Assembly (NCBI GenBank): GCA_946902875.1
Contig: OX336342.1
Coordinates: 14,873,523-14,937,522, forward strand
From: Nematopogon swammerdamellus
Lineage: Eukaryota > Arthropoda > Insecta > Lepidoptera > Adelidae
Length of the DNA stretch: 64,000 bases
Direction of reading: 5' to 3'
Every line of letters begins with the position of its first letter. Position 1 is the first letter of the stretch. Positions 21,956 to 33,350 of the stretch are shown here, piece by piece. The notes under the pieces are model-generated. The model ran no database searches and had not been told where the DNA came from. It worked only from the letters and a program-made list of their open reading frames with translations. Position numbers and translations under genes: made by a program.

Positions 21956-22412
21956 GTACACAAATTGAGAGATTACTTTTGTGTAAAAGAATAGACGAGA
22001 ATAGTTGATGAACAAACTTCATGGCAGTGTCTGCCTTTTATTTTATACACAGAACTTTGAAAGGTTAGCTGGCAGAAATTAGTTCTAATCATAATTCCGC
22101 CTTTGGCCGATCCTGTATTTCCTAGTTTCTATTCATGTACTTACTTACGGTTTTTCTTTCAATTGTGTCCAAGAAGGGCTTCTTTTCTATTCTACTAACT
22201 TTATTTAATCAATAAATAACTAAGGAAAAGAACAACTCCATAAGAAAAACTAAAAGACTCCAAACTGTGTTAAACTCTCTAAACCTAAAATCATTAAATT
22301 ATTAAATAATTTCATTCTATTAATTTTCTGTATGGACTGGACAAATTCAAATTAAAAAATATTATCATTATGTACTGTATTACTTATGTAACAACAAAAT
22401 CATATAGTATCC
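21956..22412. other. Unassigned AT-rich sequence
   Basis: No gene or repeat recognised. Confidence 0.4.
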
Positions 22413-22580
22413 ACATCAGCGACTGCCGAGTGCAGAAGGAAGGAAGCACTTGGAATGTGACGTGCGGTCGCGGTCACCACGCGGTCTGCGCGGTGCGGCC
22501 GGGGCCGGGGCGGGGGCGGTGGCGGTGGCCGGAGGTGACGGAGCGCCCGCGTATGGCGGTGGCGTGGCGGTCGACGCACA
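22413..22580 (+). other. Isolated GC-rich open stretch, weak exon candidate
   Basis: About 165 bp of high-GC sequence, open in one plus-strand frame (part of the ORF 22370-22600). A CACATCAG precedes it (acceptor-like) and GCACAG|GTCAAG follows (donor-like). The predicted peptide has WNVTCGRGHHAVC and then Arg/Pro/Gly-rich sequence. No family recognised. It could equally be a CpG patch with chance splice sites. Confidence 0.2.
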
Positions 22581-23615
22581 GGTCAAGAGATACATACTGA
22601 GCCCCTTTTAGACACTGTTTAAAGCCGACGCGACAAAAGGGCTCCTAGTTTCTAGGAGCAAGATGTGATGGCCTGACATAACGTCTGTCAACCTTGTTGT
22701 CTTATTTTTATTTTAAAATTTGGAAGATATTTTATTTGGAGAATATGCAAGCCGCCGCGGTTCGAATGATGTGTCACTTACCACAATAATATTTGAATTT
22801 GTTAATTTTCCAATGTTACATTCGTTGCATGCATGTAGAATGTTTGTAAATTTTACAACTGTCTTCTAGAATGTATGCAAAATAATATATTCTAATTTCA
22901 CAAAATCAAACATCCGATAATAAAGTATGCGTTTTCTTTGTCATTCAAAGTACAAATAATAATTTTAAGTAAGTATTCGACGCATTCCATTCCACATGTA
23001 TTCCAACAAAACCCACCTTGCAAAATAATGACTTGGGGTGGCTCTGGAAGACTCGGTACGAATCTTATTGAAATAAATAACCCTCGAATTTGATACTTCT
23101 TGGCTCGACCGTTTTTATATCATTACAAATATTCGTACCTTCGTATGGTTTGGTACACTTCAAAATGCAACTAGAACCTTTTCACATGGGCATCCGTTCT
23201 CGGGGTATAGTATAATAAGAGGCGGACACCATGAAAATGTGTGCTACAAAGTTCCACACATGTATCTCCATTAAGATCTGAGGGTACGTATCTATAGCTC
23301 GAGGGTTTGTTTATTTTACTGCACTTCGGGAGTAGGGGTTGAGGCCAGCTTGAGGGAGCTTGGCAGGGTATCGATTACACTATTCTGCTAGACGTACATC
23401 TGGGAATTTTAATAAAAATATATCTCGGTTTGTTTACACTTTAAATATATTTCACTGATCTTAGAATATTATTTATGCTTACTGAGTCAAATCCGCATTT
23501 GGCCTGTTTAATTACTTTCAATATCTTCTCGATAGTAAAATTATAGATAAAATAATAAATGAGAAGAAATTGTATTTATTACGCGTTATGTATATTGTAT
23601 ATTGTTTATTAAGCA
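22581..23615. other. Unassigned sequence
   Basis: No gene or repeat recognised. Confidence 0.4.
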
Positions 23616-23715
23616 TTCATTAGACAGCATGACTGTACTCGAATTTGTCACAATTTGTTCTATCCGATTCGATTACACCCACGAAGAAGAACCGGTAAGA
23701 AACTTCGCAGGGTTT
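23616..23715. repeat. Interspersed repeat fragment
   Basis: The segment gactgtactcgaatttgtca then tttgttctatccg then gaagaagaaccgg matches, in reverse, 34080-34145. The AAGAAGAACCGGTAAGAAAC end resembles lepidopteran LINE 3' ends. Family not determined. Confidence 0.5.
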
Positions 23716-23843
23716 TTTTTTTTCATAATAATTTTTACAAGCATTTAGTGACTATCCACATAATAACACCGCCTACAGTCGATTGAAAATACAGCTTGAG
23801 AGCAAGATCAAAAACAGATTTGTATCAACTCAATAATGTTAGT

Positions 23844-24115
23844 AATAAGTATACATACTACAACGTAGTATTGTCAAATAATAATAAAAAAAAAATTATA
23901 ATAAAAATATTAAGATACTTGAAGTATCAAGTTGTCAATCGGTTAGTAAATAAATTTGAGTACAAATAGTACCTAGTCATAATAAGTATACATACTACAA
24001 CGTAGTATTGTCAAATAATAAAAAAATTATATTATAATAAAAATATTAAGATACTTGAAGTATCAAGTTGTCAATCGGTTAGTAAATAATTTGAGTACAA
24101 ATAGTACCTAGTCAT
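23844..24115. repeat. 137-bp tandem duplication beside the LINE 3' end
   Basis: Copy 1 is 23844-23980 and copy 2 is 23981-24115, nearly identical and each including the palindrome GATACTTGAAGTATC. It directly follows the 3' end of the minus-strand LINE (stop at 24143), so it is probably LINE 3' UTR duplicated in tandem. Confidence 0.85.
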
Positions 24116-24903
24116 GCGCTAACTAATTATGCAGTCAGAACCTCAAGATATAGTCCTGTTGACTAATGCCTCTTTTACATTATAGTAGGCTTTCTTTACA
24201 AGAGTTGATTTTATATATTTCTTAAACAAAGTATCATTTAGATTTTTTACCTCTTCTGGTATTTTATTATACAATCTAACACTGTTGCAAACAAAACTTT
24301 TCGACCTTTTAGATGACCTGTGCTTCGTAATTAGAACATTATTTTTATGCCTAGTATCATGCTGGTGCATATCAGAGTGAAGCGTAGCATCCTGTATATA
24401 TTTCCTAGCATAGCAGATATTTTGATAAATATAAGCACTGGGTAATGTCATAATTCCTATTTTATCAAATACATTTCTACAAGAGTCCCTCGCCCTCATA
24501 CTGAGTATACAACGCAGTGCTCTTTTTTGAAGAATAAATATTCTATTAGATTCCGCCGCGTTTCCCCAAAATAATAATCCATAAGACATAAGACTATCGA
24601 AGTAAGCATAATACACAGTTTTAGCAGCTTGTATGCCACATAATTCTTTAATTATTATTATTATTTTTTTTTTATGGCATAACAAGCTGAACTTAGCTTA
24701 CCAGCAAGCGTATCTATATGAGGTTTCCAAGTTAGGGTGCGATCAAATATTACTCCTAAAAAGGTTATTTCTTTGGAAATATGTAATGTCAGATCTTCTG
24801 CTGTTTTAACAATTTCCTGATTAACAATACGTCTGTGAGTTCCAAGTGCAAAGTGCATTACATTTGTTTTATTGACATTGAGTAAGAGGTTATTGGAATC
24901 AAA
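24116..24903 (-). pseudogene. LINE ORF2 C-terminal fragment (same family as 16-kb copy)
   Basis: Minus-strand frames 24903-24661 and 24685-24143 carry, in order, SNNLLLNVNKTNVMHF, TFLGVIFDRTLTWKPHI, AGKLSSACYAIKK, then MSYGLLFWGNAAESNRIF and the QKRALRCIL segment. They align with the third frame of the 16-18 kb copy. A frameshift lies in the AT-rich run at 24652-24673. The fragment starts downstream of the RT catalytic FADD, so it is strongly 5'-truncated and dead. Confidence 0.85.
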
Positions 24904-26160
24904 CCTATGTACCTACGTTTAACGCTATGCTATTTACTTTACGTTTTTGAAATGAAAATGAAAATGAATAACTTTTATTTTTCTTGTTTAACACACAGGT
25001 CAGTTTAAATAACACATAGAACAGTAAATAGACAAGAAAAATTGGACCTGACACAGCCTTGGTTCCTCCCCACCGAGCCCTGGAGCTGATGAGAGGGACG
25101 CTGATTTTAAGTCAGGCCCAGGTACGCAATACACTATACTACTTTAGGAATAAACCCTAACTAACCTATAACTAATCACAGTAAACAGAAGAAAAGAATA
25201 ATAAGGAAGGTAAGAGCACAGTTATAAACGCAGTTATAAAACGCACACAACACAACATACACAATACATTCGTCCGTCCGTCTGTCTGTCTGCATGTCCA
25301 ATTAACAATTTTGGGGGCATAAGGCCTTAATTTCTAACAACATTTTGTATACATTACATGTCTAACATTTTAATTCTGTACGATAAATTTATTAGCGCCA
25401 AAGATTTTTCGCCTCAAAATGTTATGTTACCTCAAATAAAATATATGGATGACACAAATTTTCAGTTTTTATCAAAATGATGAACAGGGCCGCCTATATA
25501 ATGCCCAATTATCGATGTTCTGAATAAGTAAATAATAACATACATCTTCCAAAATATTTGGTACCTAATAGCAAAATAAAAACATATACTTATTATCTTG
25601 CTATTATTTATCTACTGAGTACTGGGCTGAGAGATGTTTGGAGCAAAACATTCTCAACTATTGTTTTAATTTAATTTTATACAAAACAAATATAGGTACG
25701 TATGTGCGTACGTAAACAGAGAACGATTCCAGCGCCCAAAAAACCTGAAGACCTAAATTAACTTACCAAAATATTTATTGAACATAACGAAACAATATAG
25801 CAAAAATAAAATAACTTTTCTAGAGAGAAGATTAAAAAGCCACCATCTATACCAAATTCAAGTTCAACCAACTACAACAAACGTTTGTGTGAGTCACTCC
25901 GGAGAAAAAATATAATTCATATGTCAATACAGATAGTAACGTTCGCACAGGAAAATGATCGTGCCGTTTCACTATTTATTATTATTCCATACATGTACAT
26001 ACCGCTTGTTGCCCAGTGGGGTAGGCAGAGACAACGGATCTCCGCGTGCCGCGATCCTGACACACCTCCGCCGCCGCCTCTCCCACACTTGGCCGTTTTG
26101 TTCTCCCACTCTCATAATGTTGTTCATAGGTATGTAGGTGCAATGACCGGCAGTAAATAA
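24904..26160. other. Unassigned sequence
   Basis: No gene recognised. A short CCGT/CTGT run lies at 25270-25293. Overlapping 60-91-codon ORFs near 25.9-26.2 kb are on both strands and lack domains. Confidence 0.4.
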
Positions 26161-26161
26161 T

Positions 26162-26254
26162 TAACATCGAGCTTTAGAGAGACCATCCGGTTGTAGAGCG
26201 TCGCGTCCCTGTCGCACGATTGCCGGATTGTCTCTTTCTAAAGCTCGATGTTCA
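26162..26254. repeat. Fold-back hairpin
   Basis: AACATCGAGCTTTAGAGAGA (26163 on) is mirrored by TCTCTTTCTAAAGCTCGATGTT at the right end, giving ~22-bp arms with one or two mismatches around a ~45-nt loop. Confidence 0.7.
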
Positions 26255-26292
26255 ACCAAAACTCTTGCAGCACAACATCGACTACTCTGCTT

Positions 26293-26677
26293 GGGTTTCC
26301 GTATCCGGTACGGGACCCTATTACTAAGCCTACGCCGTCTTTCTGTCTGTCTGTATTTCCGAGGGCTGTATCTCTTAAACCGTAATAGGTAGCCCGTTGA
26401 AACTTTCACAGAATATGTGTTATTATGGCCAATATAACTACAAAATAATAAAAATAAGAAAAAGTAAAAAATTCACGGGGGTTCCCATAGAAGAAACTAA
26501 AAAGTGTATGCGCGCCATCCACCGAAAAGAGTATGAAGCATTTTAACTAATCATGAATTTGAACTAATATGAAGCATTTCATAAACACGCCATAGATGGC
26601 GTGAGTGGCGCTGACCATGACATGGCGATACGGAACCCTCGGTGCGCGAGTTCGACTCGCACTTGGCCGGTTTTTTT
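26293..26677 (+). repeat. GTTCCGTA-type interspersed repeat
   Basis: Starts gggtttccgtatccggtacg, has the ctgtctgtctg block and cgagggctgtatctcttaaa, and ends gcgcgagttcgactcgcact then TGGCCGG and a T-run. Full-length relative of the 11.5-kb copy. Not recognised as a named superfamily. Confidence 0.7.
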
Positions 26678-26799
26678 ATCCACCAAATTTTATTAGCACA
26701 GCGAGAAACGGCAAGTCAATATTTATCACCAAAGTGTCTTATTTGGAACTAGCTGAGCCCGCGGCTCCGCTCGCGTGAAATTCGTATTCCAAAGAAGAA

Positions 26800-27070
26800 T
26801 GTAAGTAACTAAGGGCGAGGCCGAAGGCCGAGCTGCGTTCAGGTAATCGATAAACCTTCTTAAAGAAAGTAACTAAGGGCGAGGCCGAAGGCCGAGCTGC
26901 TTTCAGGTAAACGATAAACCTTTCTCAAATAAAGGAAGTAAGGGCGAGGCCGAAGGCCGAGCTGCGTTCAGGAAGACGATAAACCTTCTGGAAGAAAGGA
27001 AGGAACTAAGTGCGAGGCCGAAGGCCGAGCTGCGTTCAGGTAAACCAAAAACCCTCTTCCGCCTTCGGGC
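26800..27070. repeat. Hairpin minisatellite, forward array of Helitron B
   Basis: Four units with core GGCGAGGCCGAAGGCCGAGC, matching those of Helitron A one for one. The last unit has AGTGCGAGG in both copies, a shared variant. Confidence 0.85.
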
Positions 27071-27179
27071 CTCGCCCTTAAAGACTTCCTTTCTTCGATA
27101 GAACACGATATCGTTTACTTAATCTATTTATTTCATAAAAATAAAAAAGTAATATTAATAACTAAAGAATTAAACCTAC

Positions 27180-27632
27180 CTAACAAACATTAAAATAACT
27201 ATCAAAACGGGCATTTTCAAATGTTCTTAGAGCACTTGCGGCATTACCCCGCTGGATGGCAAGGCTTACCCTTTGAATGAAGTACATAAGCCCTTGATGG
27301 CGGGACACCAGTTGCGTCAACCAGCAGAGGCTCAAGCCTCTTTTGGCTTCACTGCTCCACGGAGCGAGGGTTTCAACCGCAAACGCAACAAATTCGAAAT
27401 CTTGAATTCTATTTCTATATTTGCTGCGTTTGAGGCTCTCTGCCCCAGCCTCGGCCGCGCCAGCCGCTCTTGAAGATGTCCTAACGTGACTTGGAGCCAA
27501 TGTGAGAACAAAAGTGGCGTCCCACATCAAAGAACTACCCTTAGTCCATGGCACTAAGGTGATAGCATCGGGCCTCTTGCCATCCAGCCGGGAATAACCG
27601 CGAGGTTCTAGGACGCACGGTATATTTGCCAT
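27180..27632 (-). CDS. Captured RPD..WD domain protein, 150 aa
   Basis: Intact ORF on the Helitron's sense strand, starting MANIPC. Key residues: GKRPD (18-22), PW at 28-29, WDAT (37-40), TLAPSH (44-49), basic KRSKY (68-72), FAVET (84-88), AIQRGNA (125-131). The same pattern is in the plus-strand pseudogene at 34187 and in Helitron A. Similar domains are, to my knowledge, frequent in animal mobile-element proteins near reverse transcriptases. RPD...WD...K is compatible with a PD-(D/E)XK endonuclease core, but the fold and catalytic role are inferred and not shown. It lacks any RT, so it is a captured C-terminal fragment. Expression is unknown; no promoter was identified. Confidence 0.6.
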   Translation of the reverse strand: MANIPCVLEPRGYSRLDGKRPDAITLVPWTKGSSLMWDATFVLTLAPSHVRTSSRAAGAAEAGAESLKRSKYRNRIQDFEFVAFAVETLAPWSSEAKRGLSLCWLTQLVSRHQGLMYFIQRVSLAIQRGNAASALRTFENARFDSYFNVC

Positions 27633-27704
27633 TAGAAGCGTGGACTTTATAATAAAATTTAAATTAAATTAACTCAATCTTATTATTAATTAACTTTATT
27701 CGAG

Positions 27705-28990
27705 ATGGTTTAGCTTCTTCCTGAACGCAGCTCGGCCTTCGGCCTCGCCCTTAGTTACTTGCTTTCTTCGAGATGGTTTATCATTTGTCAGAACGTAGCT
27801 CGGCCTTCGGCCTCGCCTTATTTACTTACTTTCTTCAAAAATGTTTACCTTCTTCCTGTACGCAGCTCGGCCTACGGCCTCGCCCTTAGTTACTTTTTTT
27901 ATTTTTTTTTTATGGAACCTGACACGGTTGGCTACATCACCTACAACATCCGTGATGTCAGCCCATAACACAGGGTGAACTAGGTGCCATGTCAGTGCTT
28001 CCCTTCATTTCATGTCGGCTACACTAAACTGGACGGAAAATACGAACTATTTACATAGCCGTTTCGACCGACGTTTCGTTCAGTGCGGTGGTACCAACCC
28101 GGCCGGGATAAACCCTACCACCTAGTAAGGTAAGAAGGGAAGGGACCTACAGTTTAACGTGGAATCCGAACCACGGTCAGCCTCCGACGGTCGAGCGGTC
28201 ACCCATCCAATCACTGACCGCGCTCAGCGTTGCTTAATAACAGTTGACTAACCAACCGCGCCACTGAGCTACCGAGGCTGACGAATTTTCATATCCCTTA
28301 GTCGACTTTTACGAAAAGCGACGGGGAGAGATGCAGTGGGGCTATTCTTTTTAAGTACCGACCCCACACGGTACTTGCTTTCTTCGAGATGGTTTATGGT
28401 CTTCCCGAATAGAGCACGGCCTTCGGCCTCGCCCTTAGTTACTTACTTTCTTCAAGATGGTTTAGCTTCTTCCTGAACGCAGCTCGGCCTTCGGCATCGC
28501 CCTTAGTTACTTGCTTTCTTCAAGATGGTTTTTCAATTATCAGAACGTAGCTCGGCCTTCGGCCTCGCCTTAGTTACTTACTTTCTTCAAGATGGTTTAG
28601 CTTCTTCCTGAACGCAGCTCGGCCTTCGGCCTCGCCCTTAGTTACTTGCTTTCTTCGAGATGGTTTTTCAATTATCAGAACGAAGCTCGGCCTTCGGCTT
28701 CGCCTTAGTTACTTACTTTCTTCAAGATGGTTTAGCTTCTTCCTGAACGCAGCTCGGCCTGCGGCCTCGCCCATAGTTACTTACTTTCTTCGAGAATGTT
28801 TATGGTCTTCCAGAATAGAGCTCGGTCTTCGGCCTCGCCCTTAGTTATTTACTTTCTTCAAGAATGTTTTTCTTCTTCCTGAACTCAGCTCCGCCTTCCG
28901 CCTCGCCCTTAGTTACTTTCATCGAGAAAGAATATAGTTTACGTGAGCGCAGATCCGCCTTCGGGCCCGCCTTTAGTTACTTACTTTCTT
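27705..28990. repeat. Hairpin minisatellite, inverted array of Helitron B (interrupted)
   Basis: Units with core GCTCGGCCTTCGGCCTCGCC, three before the SINE insertion and about nine after it. Some carry changed cores (GGCCTACGGCC near 27871, GGCATCGCC near 28493, GGCCTGCGGCC near 28757). More units than the corresponding array of A. Confidence 0.8.
27894..28376 (-). repeat. SINE family 1, near full length, inserted in Helitron B
   Basis: Poly-A seen as the T-rich run 27894-27911, body landmarks in reverse, then the tRNA-like head (reverse of CGGTAGCTCAGTGGCGCGGT near 28252-28280, with B-box GGTTCGGATTCC at about 28160-28175). A ~95-bp module ending CACACGGTAC (28376) follows, as at 7905-8001. 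Absent from Helitron A, so the insertion postdates their separation. Confidence 0.8.
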
Positions 28991-29805
28991 TTTTTGAAAT
29001 ACGAATTTCACGAGAGCGAAACCGCGGGCAACAGATATATAAATTTTATTGCACCAATGACAGCGACATAACTTCGACTTTCAATTATTATTTTTATTTA
29101 TCAAACAATTTGTCACCGGCCAGCTCACGTCGAGATGACAGTTCTCCGTTGTCAACATGACATTTAAAATAGTTTTTTACCTTTACTTTGGATTATTACG
29201 TGATTTTTATTATATTTTTTAATTATTATGTTCATCCGGGATATACACTGTCACTATAAAAAGTTTCCTCAAATTCCGTTCAGTGGTTTTTGCGAGATGC
29301 GCGTACAAATAGATCGAAGAAATAGACATATTTGCTTTTACGATTTTATGATATGTATAGAAAGAATAGATATGTATAGACTATTGTGTTCAAGTTATAA
29401 AAAAGAAGAACTGTCATTTTCGTTGTATCTACTTATTTTTAAATTTCGAATGAATATTTTATTCAAATTGTATTTGCTGCCAGTTCTCAAGATATAATTA
29501 TGTACTTTGGACCACGTGATTTTAAACGCGCAATAATGTTTATAATTGTAAATTTTTGTTTTGTTTTTATCATTTTTTTTACGTATTATGTTAACCCGGC
29601 ATATAAACTGGCACTATACAAAGTTTCGTCTAATTCCGTTCAGTGGTTTTTGCGTGATGCGCGTACAGACAAACAAACAAACAAAAATTTTAAAAACTGT
29701 TGTAACATGTTCAGTATCTCATTTTAAGCCAACCTGGTTAGTTTTTTTCCAAATACATTCAATGTACAGACTTTTTTACCTCTACGATTTTATTATATGT
29801 ATAGA

Positions 29806-30124
29806 TATGCCTGCGCCGCCCGCCGCGCTATGCGCTCTACGTTTTGCGAGTACCTATGTGTAACTTTGTTTAATTAATAGTTCAATGAAAATTAGTATTG
29901 ACTAATTATAATAATTGTGTTAGCTTAAGGAAACATTTTAGTTGTACGTCGTCGACGGGGTAATATCATGGAAATAAATACCCAGAACAGCATTGCCAAA
30001 GATATTGTTGTCAAAGGTCGGCATTCACTCCATTTGGAGCAAACAGGCGATACGTGATAGATAACACAAGTGTGAAACAGACATACAATATATACTAGTA
30101 ACTTCGTATTTTTGCACGTTTCTT
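29806..30124. other. Unassigned sequence
   Basis: No gene or repeat recognised. Confidence 0.4.
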
Positions 30125-30360
30125 TTTAACCGACATCAAAAAAGGAGGAGGTTCTCAATTCGACTGTATTTCTCTTTTTTATGTTTGTTACCTCAGAACT
30201 TTCGACTGGGTGAACCGATTTTTTTGTTATAGAGCCACCTATAATGTTTCTAAGTAAGTCCGTGGACATTACGCGGGGGTTATGAATGCCATGCCGGCCT
30301 GACGGGTGCCTATCCGTGAATCTCTTGAAGGACCCGACCTCTCTTCCCCTGAACACGTTG
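30125..30360 (+). repeat. Interspersed repeat ('aaccgacatcaaaaaaggag' family)
   Basis: Starts accgacatcaaaaaaggagg then aggttctcaattcgactgta and continues through cgactgggtgaaccgatttt. A scrap in the opposite orientation is at 7158-7197. Common in lepidopteran DNA as far as I recall; class not determined. Confidence 0.5.
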
Positions 30361-30656
30361 ACCGTGCCCCGTCTATTTATTTATTCCATTGGTTATATTT
30401 AGATAGTAGTTAGGTTTAATAGATTAGTAGATGCTTTATACATAAATACAGTTATATATAAGGTCGTGCTCCGCGAGTCAACAGCGCGCGACATTTTGAT
30501 TGAATCGCGAATAGGGTAATGAAAATATGCAAATCTCATGCGTGTCGATTTAACACAACGCGACGTCTCGGATTTCGTGTTTTGTTCGAGATTTTAAGCC
30601 ATCTGACCTTTACTGTTGTTCATAAACATATAATTCTTTTATATTTATATTGTATA
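30361..30656. other. Unassigned sequence
   Basis: No gene or repeat recognised. Confidence 0.35.
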
Positions 30657-30689
30657 CTAGCTGAGCCCGCGGCTCCGCTCGCGTGAAAT

Positions 30690-32215
30690 TCGTATTTCAA
30701 AGAAGACAGTAAGTTACTATGGGCGAGGCCGAAGTCCGAGTTGCGTTCAGGAAGTCGATAAACCATCTCTAAGAAAGTAAGTACTTAAGGGCGAGGCCGA
30801 AGGCCAAGCTGAGTTAAGCGGTAAACGATAAACCTTCTCAAATAAAGTAAGTAACTAATGGCGAGGCTTCAGGCTGAACTGTATTCGAGAAAGAAAATAA
30901 ACCTTCTCGAAGAAAGTAAGTAACTGAGAGCGAGGCCGAAGGCCGAGCTGCGTTCAGGAAGACCATGAACCTTCTCGAAGACAGTAAGTAACTGAGGGCG
31001 AGGCCGAAGGCCGAGCTGCGTTCAGGTAGACTATAAACCATCTCGAAAAAGTAAGTAACTGAGGGCGAGGCAGAATGCCGACCTGCGTTCAGAAAGACTA
31101 TAAACCTTCTCAAAGAAAGTAAGTAACTAAGGGCGAGGTCGAAGGCCGAGCTGCGTTCAGGAAGACCATGAACTTCTCGAAGACAGTAAGTAACTGAGGG
31201 CGAGGCCGAAGGCCGAGCTGCGTTCAGGAAGACTATAAACCATTTCGAAGAAAGTAAGTAACTAAGGGCGAGGCCGAAGGCCGAGCTACGTTCAGAAATA
31301 CCATGAACCTTCTCGAAGACAGTAAGTAACTGAGGGTGAGGCCGAAGGCCGAGCTGCGTTCAGGAAGGCGATAAACCTTATCTAAGAAAGTACGTAATTA
31401 AGGGCGAAGCCGAAGGCCGAGCTACGTTCAGGAAGATCATAAACCTTCTCGAAGAAAGTAAGTAACTGAGAGCGAGGCCGAAGGCCGAGCTTCGTTCAGG
31501 AAGACCATAAACCTTCTCAAAGAAAGTAAGTAACTGAGGGCGAGGCCGAAGGCCGAGCTGCGTTCAGGAAGACCATGAGCCTTCTCGAAGACAGTAAGTA
31601 ACTGAGGGCGAGGCCGAAGGCCGAGCTGCGTTCAGGAAGACTATAAACCATCTCGTAAAAGTAAGTAACTGAGGGCGAGGCATAATGCCGACCTGCGTTC
31701 AGAAAGACTATAAACTTTCTCAAAGAAAGTAAGTAACTAAGGGCGAGGCCGAAGGCCGAGCTGCGTTCAGGAAGACCATGAACCTTCTCGATGACAGTAA
31801 GTAACTGAAGGCGAGGCCGAAGGCCGAGCTGCGTTCAGGAAGGCGATAAACCTTATCTAAGAAAGTACGCATTTAAGGGCGAGGCCGAAGGCCGAACTAC
31901 GTTCAATACCATAAACCTTCTCGAAGAAAGCAAGTAACTGAGAGCGAGGCCGAAGGCCGAGCTACGTTCAGGAAGACCGTAAACCTTATAAACCTTCTCA
32001 AAGAAAGTAAGTAACTAAGGGCGAGGCCGAAGGCCGAGCTCCGTTCAGGAAGACCATGAACCTTCTCGAAGACAGTAAGTAACTGAGGGCGAGGCCGAAG
32101 GCCAAGCTGCGTTCAGGAAGACCATAAACCTTCTCGAAGAAAGTAAGTAACTAAGTGCGAGGCCGAAGGCCGAGCTGCGTTCAGGAAGGCTATAAACCTT
32201 CTCGAAGAAAAGAAG
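30690..32215. repeat. Hairpin minisatellite array of Helitron C
   Basis: About 22 units of ~67 bp: AGTAACTGAGGGCGAGGCCG, then AAGGCCGAGCTGCGTTCAGG, then AAGACCATAAACCTTCTCG and AAGAAAGTA. Nearly all units keep GGCC-GAA-GGCC. A two-unit variant with GAGGCA(G/T)AATGCCGACC recurs (31066 and 31680), a sign of higher-order duplication of several units. Confidence 0.9.
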
Positions 32216-32326
32216 ATAGAGATTAAATTATCGTCCCTTCCCCTCTCCCCGCGGACCCCTCCCCCCTACCTCAACCCCCCTCTTCAAAGCCACCCCCAGT
32301 ATGGATAAAATTATTTAAAATCATTT

Positions 32327-33350
32327 AAAATCCTAAAATCTAATTTTGAAATCATCCCCTATTTTAATTTAAGGGTTGATTTAGCAAAAACGCCGAAACA
32401 CATAATTCTTTATTTTATACCAGCCTAAACATGAATTTCATATCCCTAACTTGAGAAATTATGGGTTCCCCATACAATCTTTCATCCCCTATTTCACCCC
32501 GTTAAGGGTTGTTTTTTGAGACAAAAGGTAGTCTATGTTCTTCCTCAGGATGCAATTCATCTCCGTATTTTTTTTTATAAAATCCTAAAATCTAATTTTG
32601 AAATCAACCCCTTTTTAAATTTAAGGGTTGATTTAGCAAAAACGCTGAAACACGTATTTCTTTATTTCATAGCAAAAGCCCAAATATAAATTGTCATATC
32701 CCTAACTTAAGAAATGCTGAGTTCCCCATACAAACTTTCATCCCCTATTTCACCCCCTTAAGCGTTGTTTTTTGAGACAAAAAGTAGCCTATGTCCGTCC
32801 TCAGGATGCAATTCATCTCCGTGCAATATTTTATCGAAATCTGTTTAGCGGTTTAGGCGTGAAAAGGTAACAGACAGACAGACAGACAACAGAGTTACTT
32901 TCGAATTTATAATATTATATATTAAATATATTAATATATTAATATTATATATATTATATAAAATATAAATATAAAATATAAAAATATAAATATATAAAAA
33001 TATAAAATATAAAATCCTAAAATCTAATTTTGAAATCAACCCCTTTTTTAATTTAAGGGTTGATTTAGCAAAAACGCTGAAACACGTATTTCTTTATTTC
33101 ATAGCAAAAGCCCAAATATAAATTGTCATATCCCTAACTTAAGAAATGCTGAGTTCCCCATACAAACTTTCATCCCCTATTTCACCCCCTTAAGGGTTGT
33201 TTTTTGAGACAAAAAGTAGCCTATGTCCGTCCTCAGGATGCAATTCATCTCCGTGCAATATTTTATCGAAATCTGTTTAGCGGTTTAGGCGTGAAAAGGT
33301 AACAGACAGACAGACAGACAACAGAGTTACTTTCGAATTTATAATATTAG
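32327..33350. repeat. Three tandem copies of the Helitron C 5' block
   Basis: Copies start AAAATCCTAAAATCTAATTT at 32327, 32579 and 33011. Copies 2 and 3 are nearly identical and both run to the AACAGACAGACAGACAACAGA stretch and TTACTTTCGAATTTATAATA (about 32870-32930 and 33301-33350). The last is the Helitron 5' end. A low-complexity AT run (32905-33010) separates copies 2 and 3. Confidence 0.85.

Larger units (their letters stand above)
26749..29805 (-). mobile_element. Helitron B, complete, near-copy of Helitron A with SINE insertion
   Basis: Ends as in A: CTAG at 26749-26752 next to the GC-rich hairpin (3' end), TC complement GA at 29804-29805 (5' end), host A before and T after. Internal order is the same as in A, and ~780 bp at the right are almost identical to 10646-11427. 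Differences: a family-1 SINE with attached module (27894-28376) interrupts the inverted array, the inverted array has more units, the CAAA run is shorter, and its ORF keeps the ATG. Non-autonomous; no Rep/helicase. Confidence 0.85.

Noticed and set aside
30838..31723. Minus-strand ORFs with repeated LPERSSAFGLALSYLL
   Set aside because: Translation of the ~67-bp minisatellite; present wherever the array is in phase.
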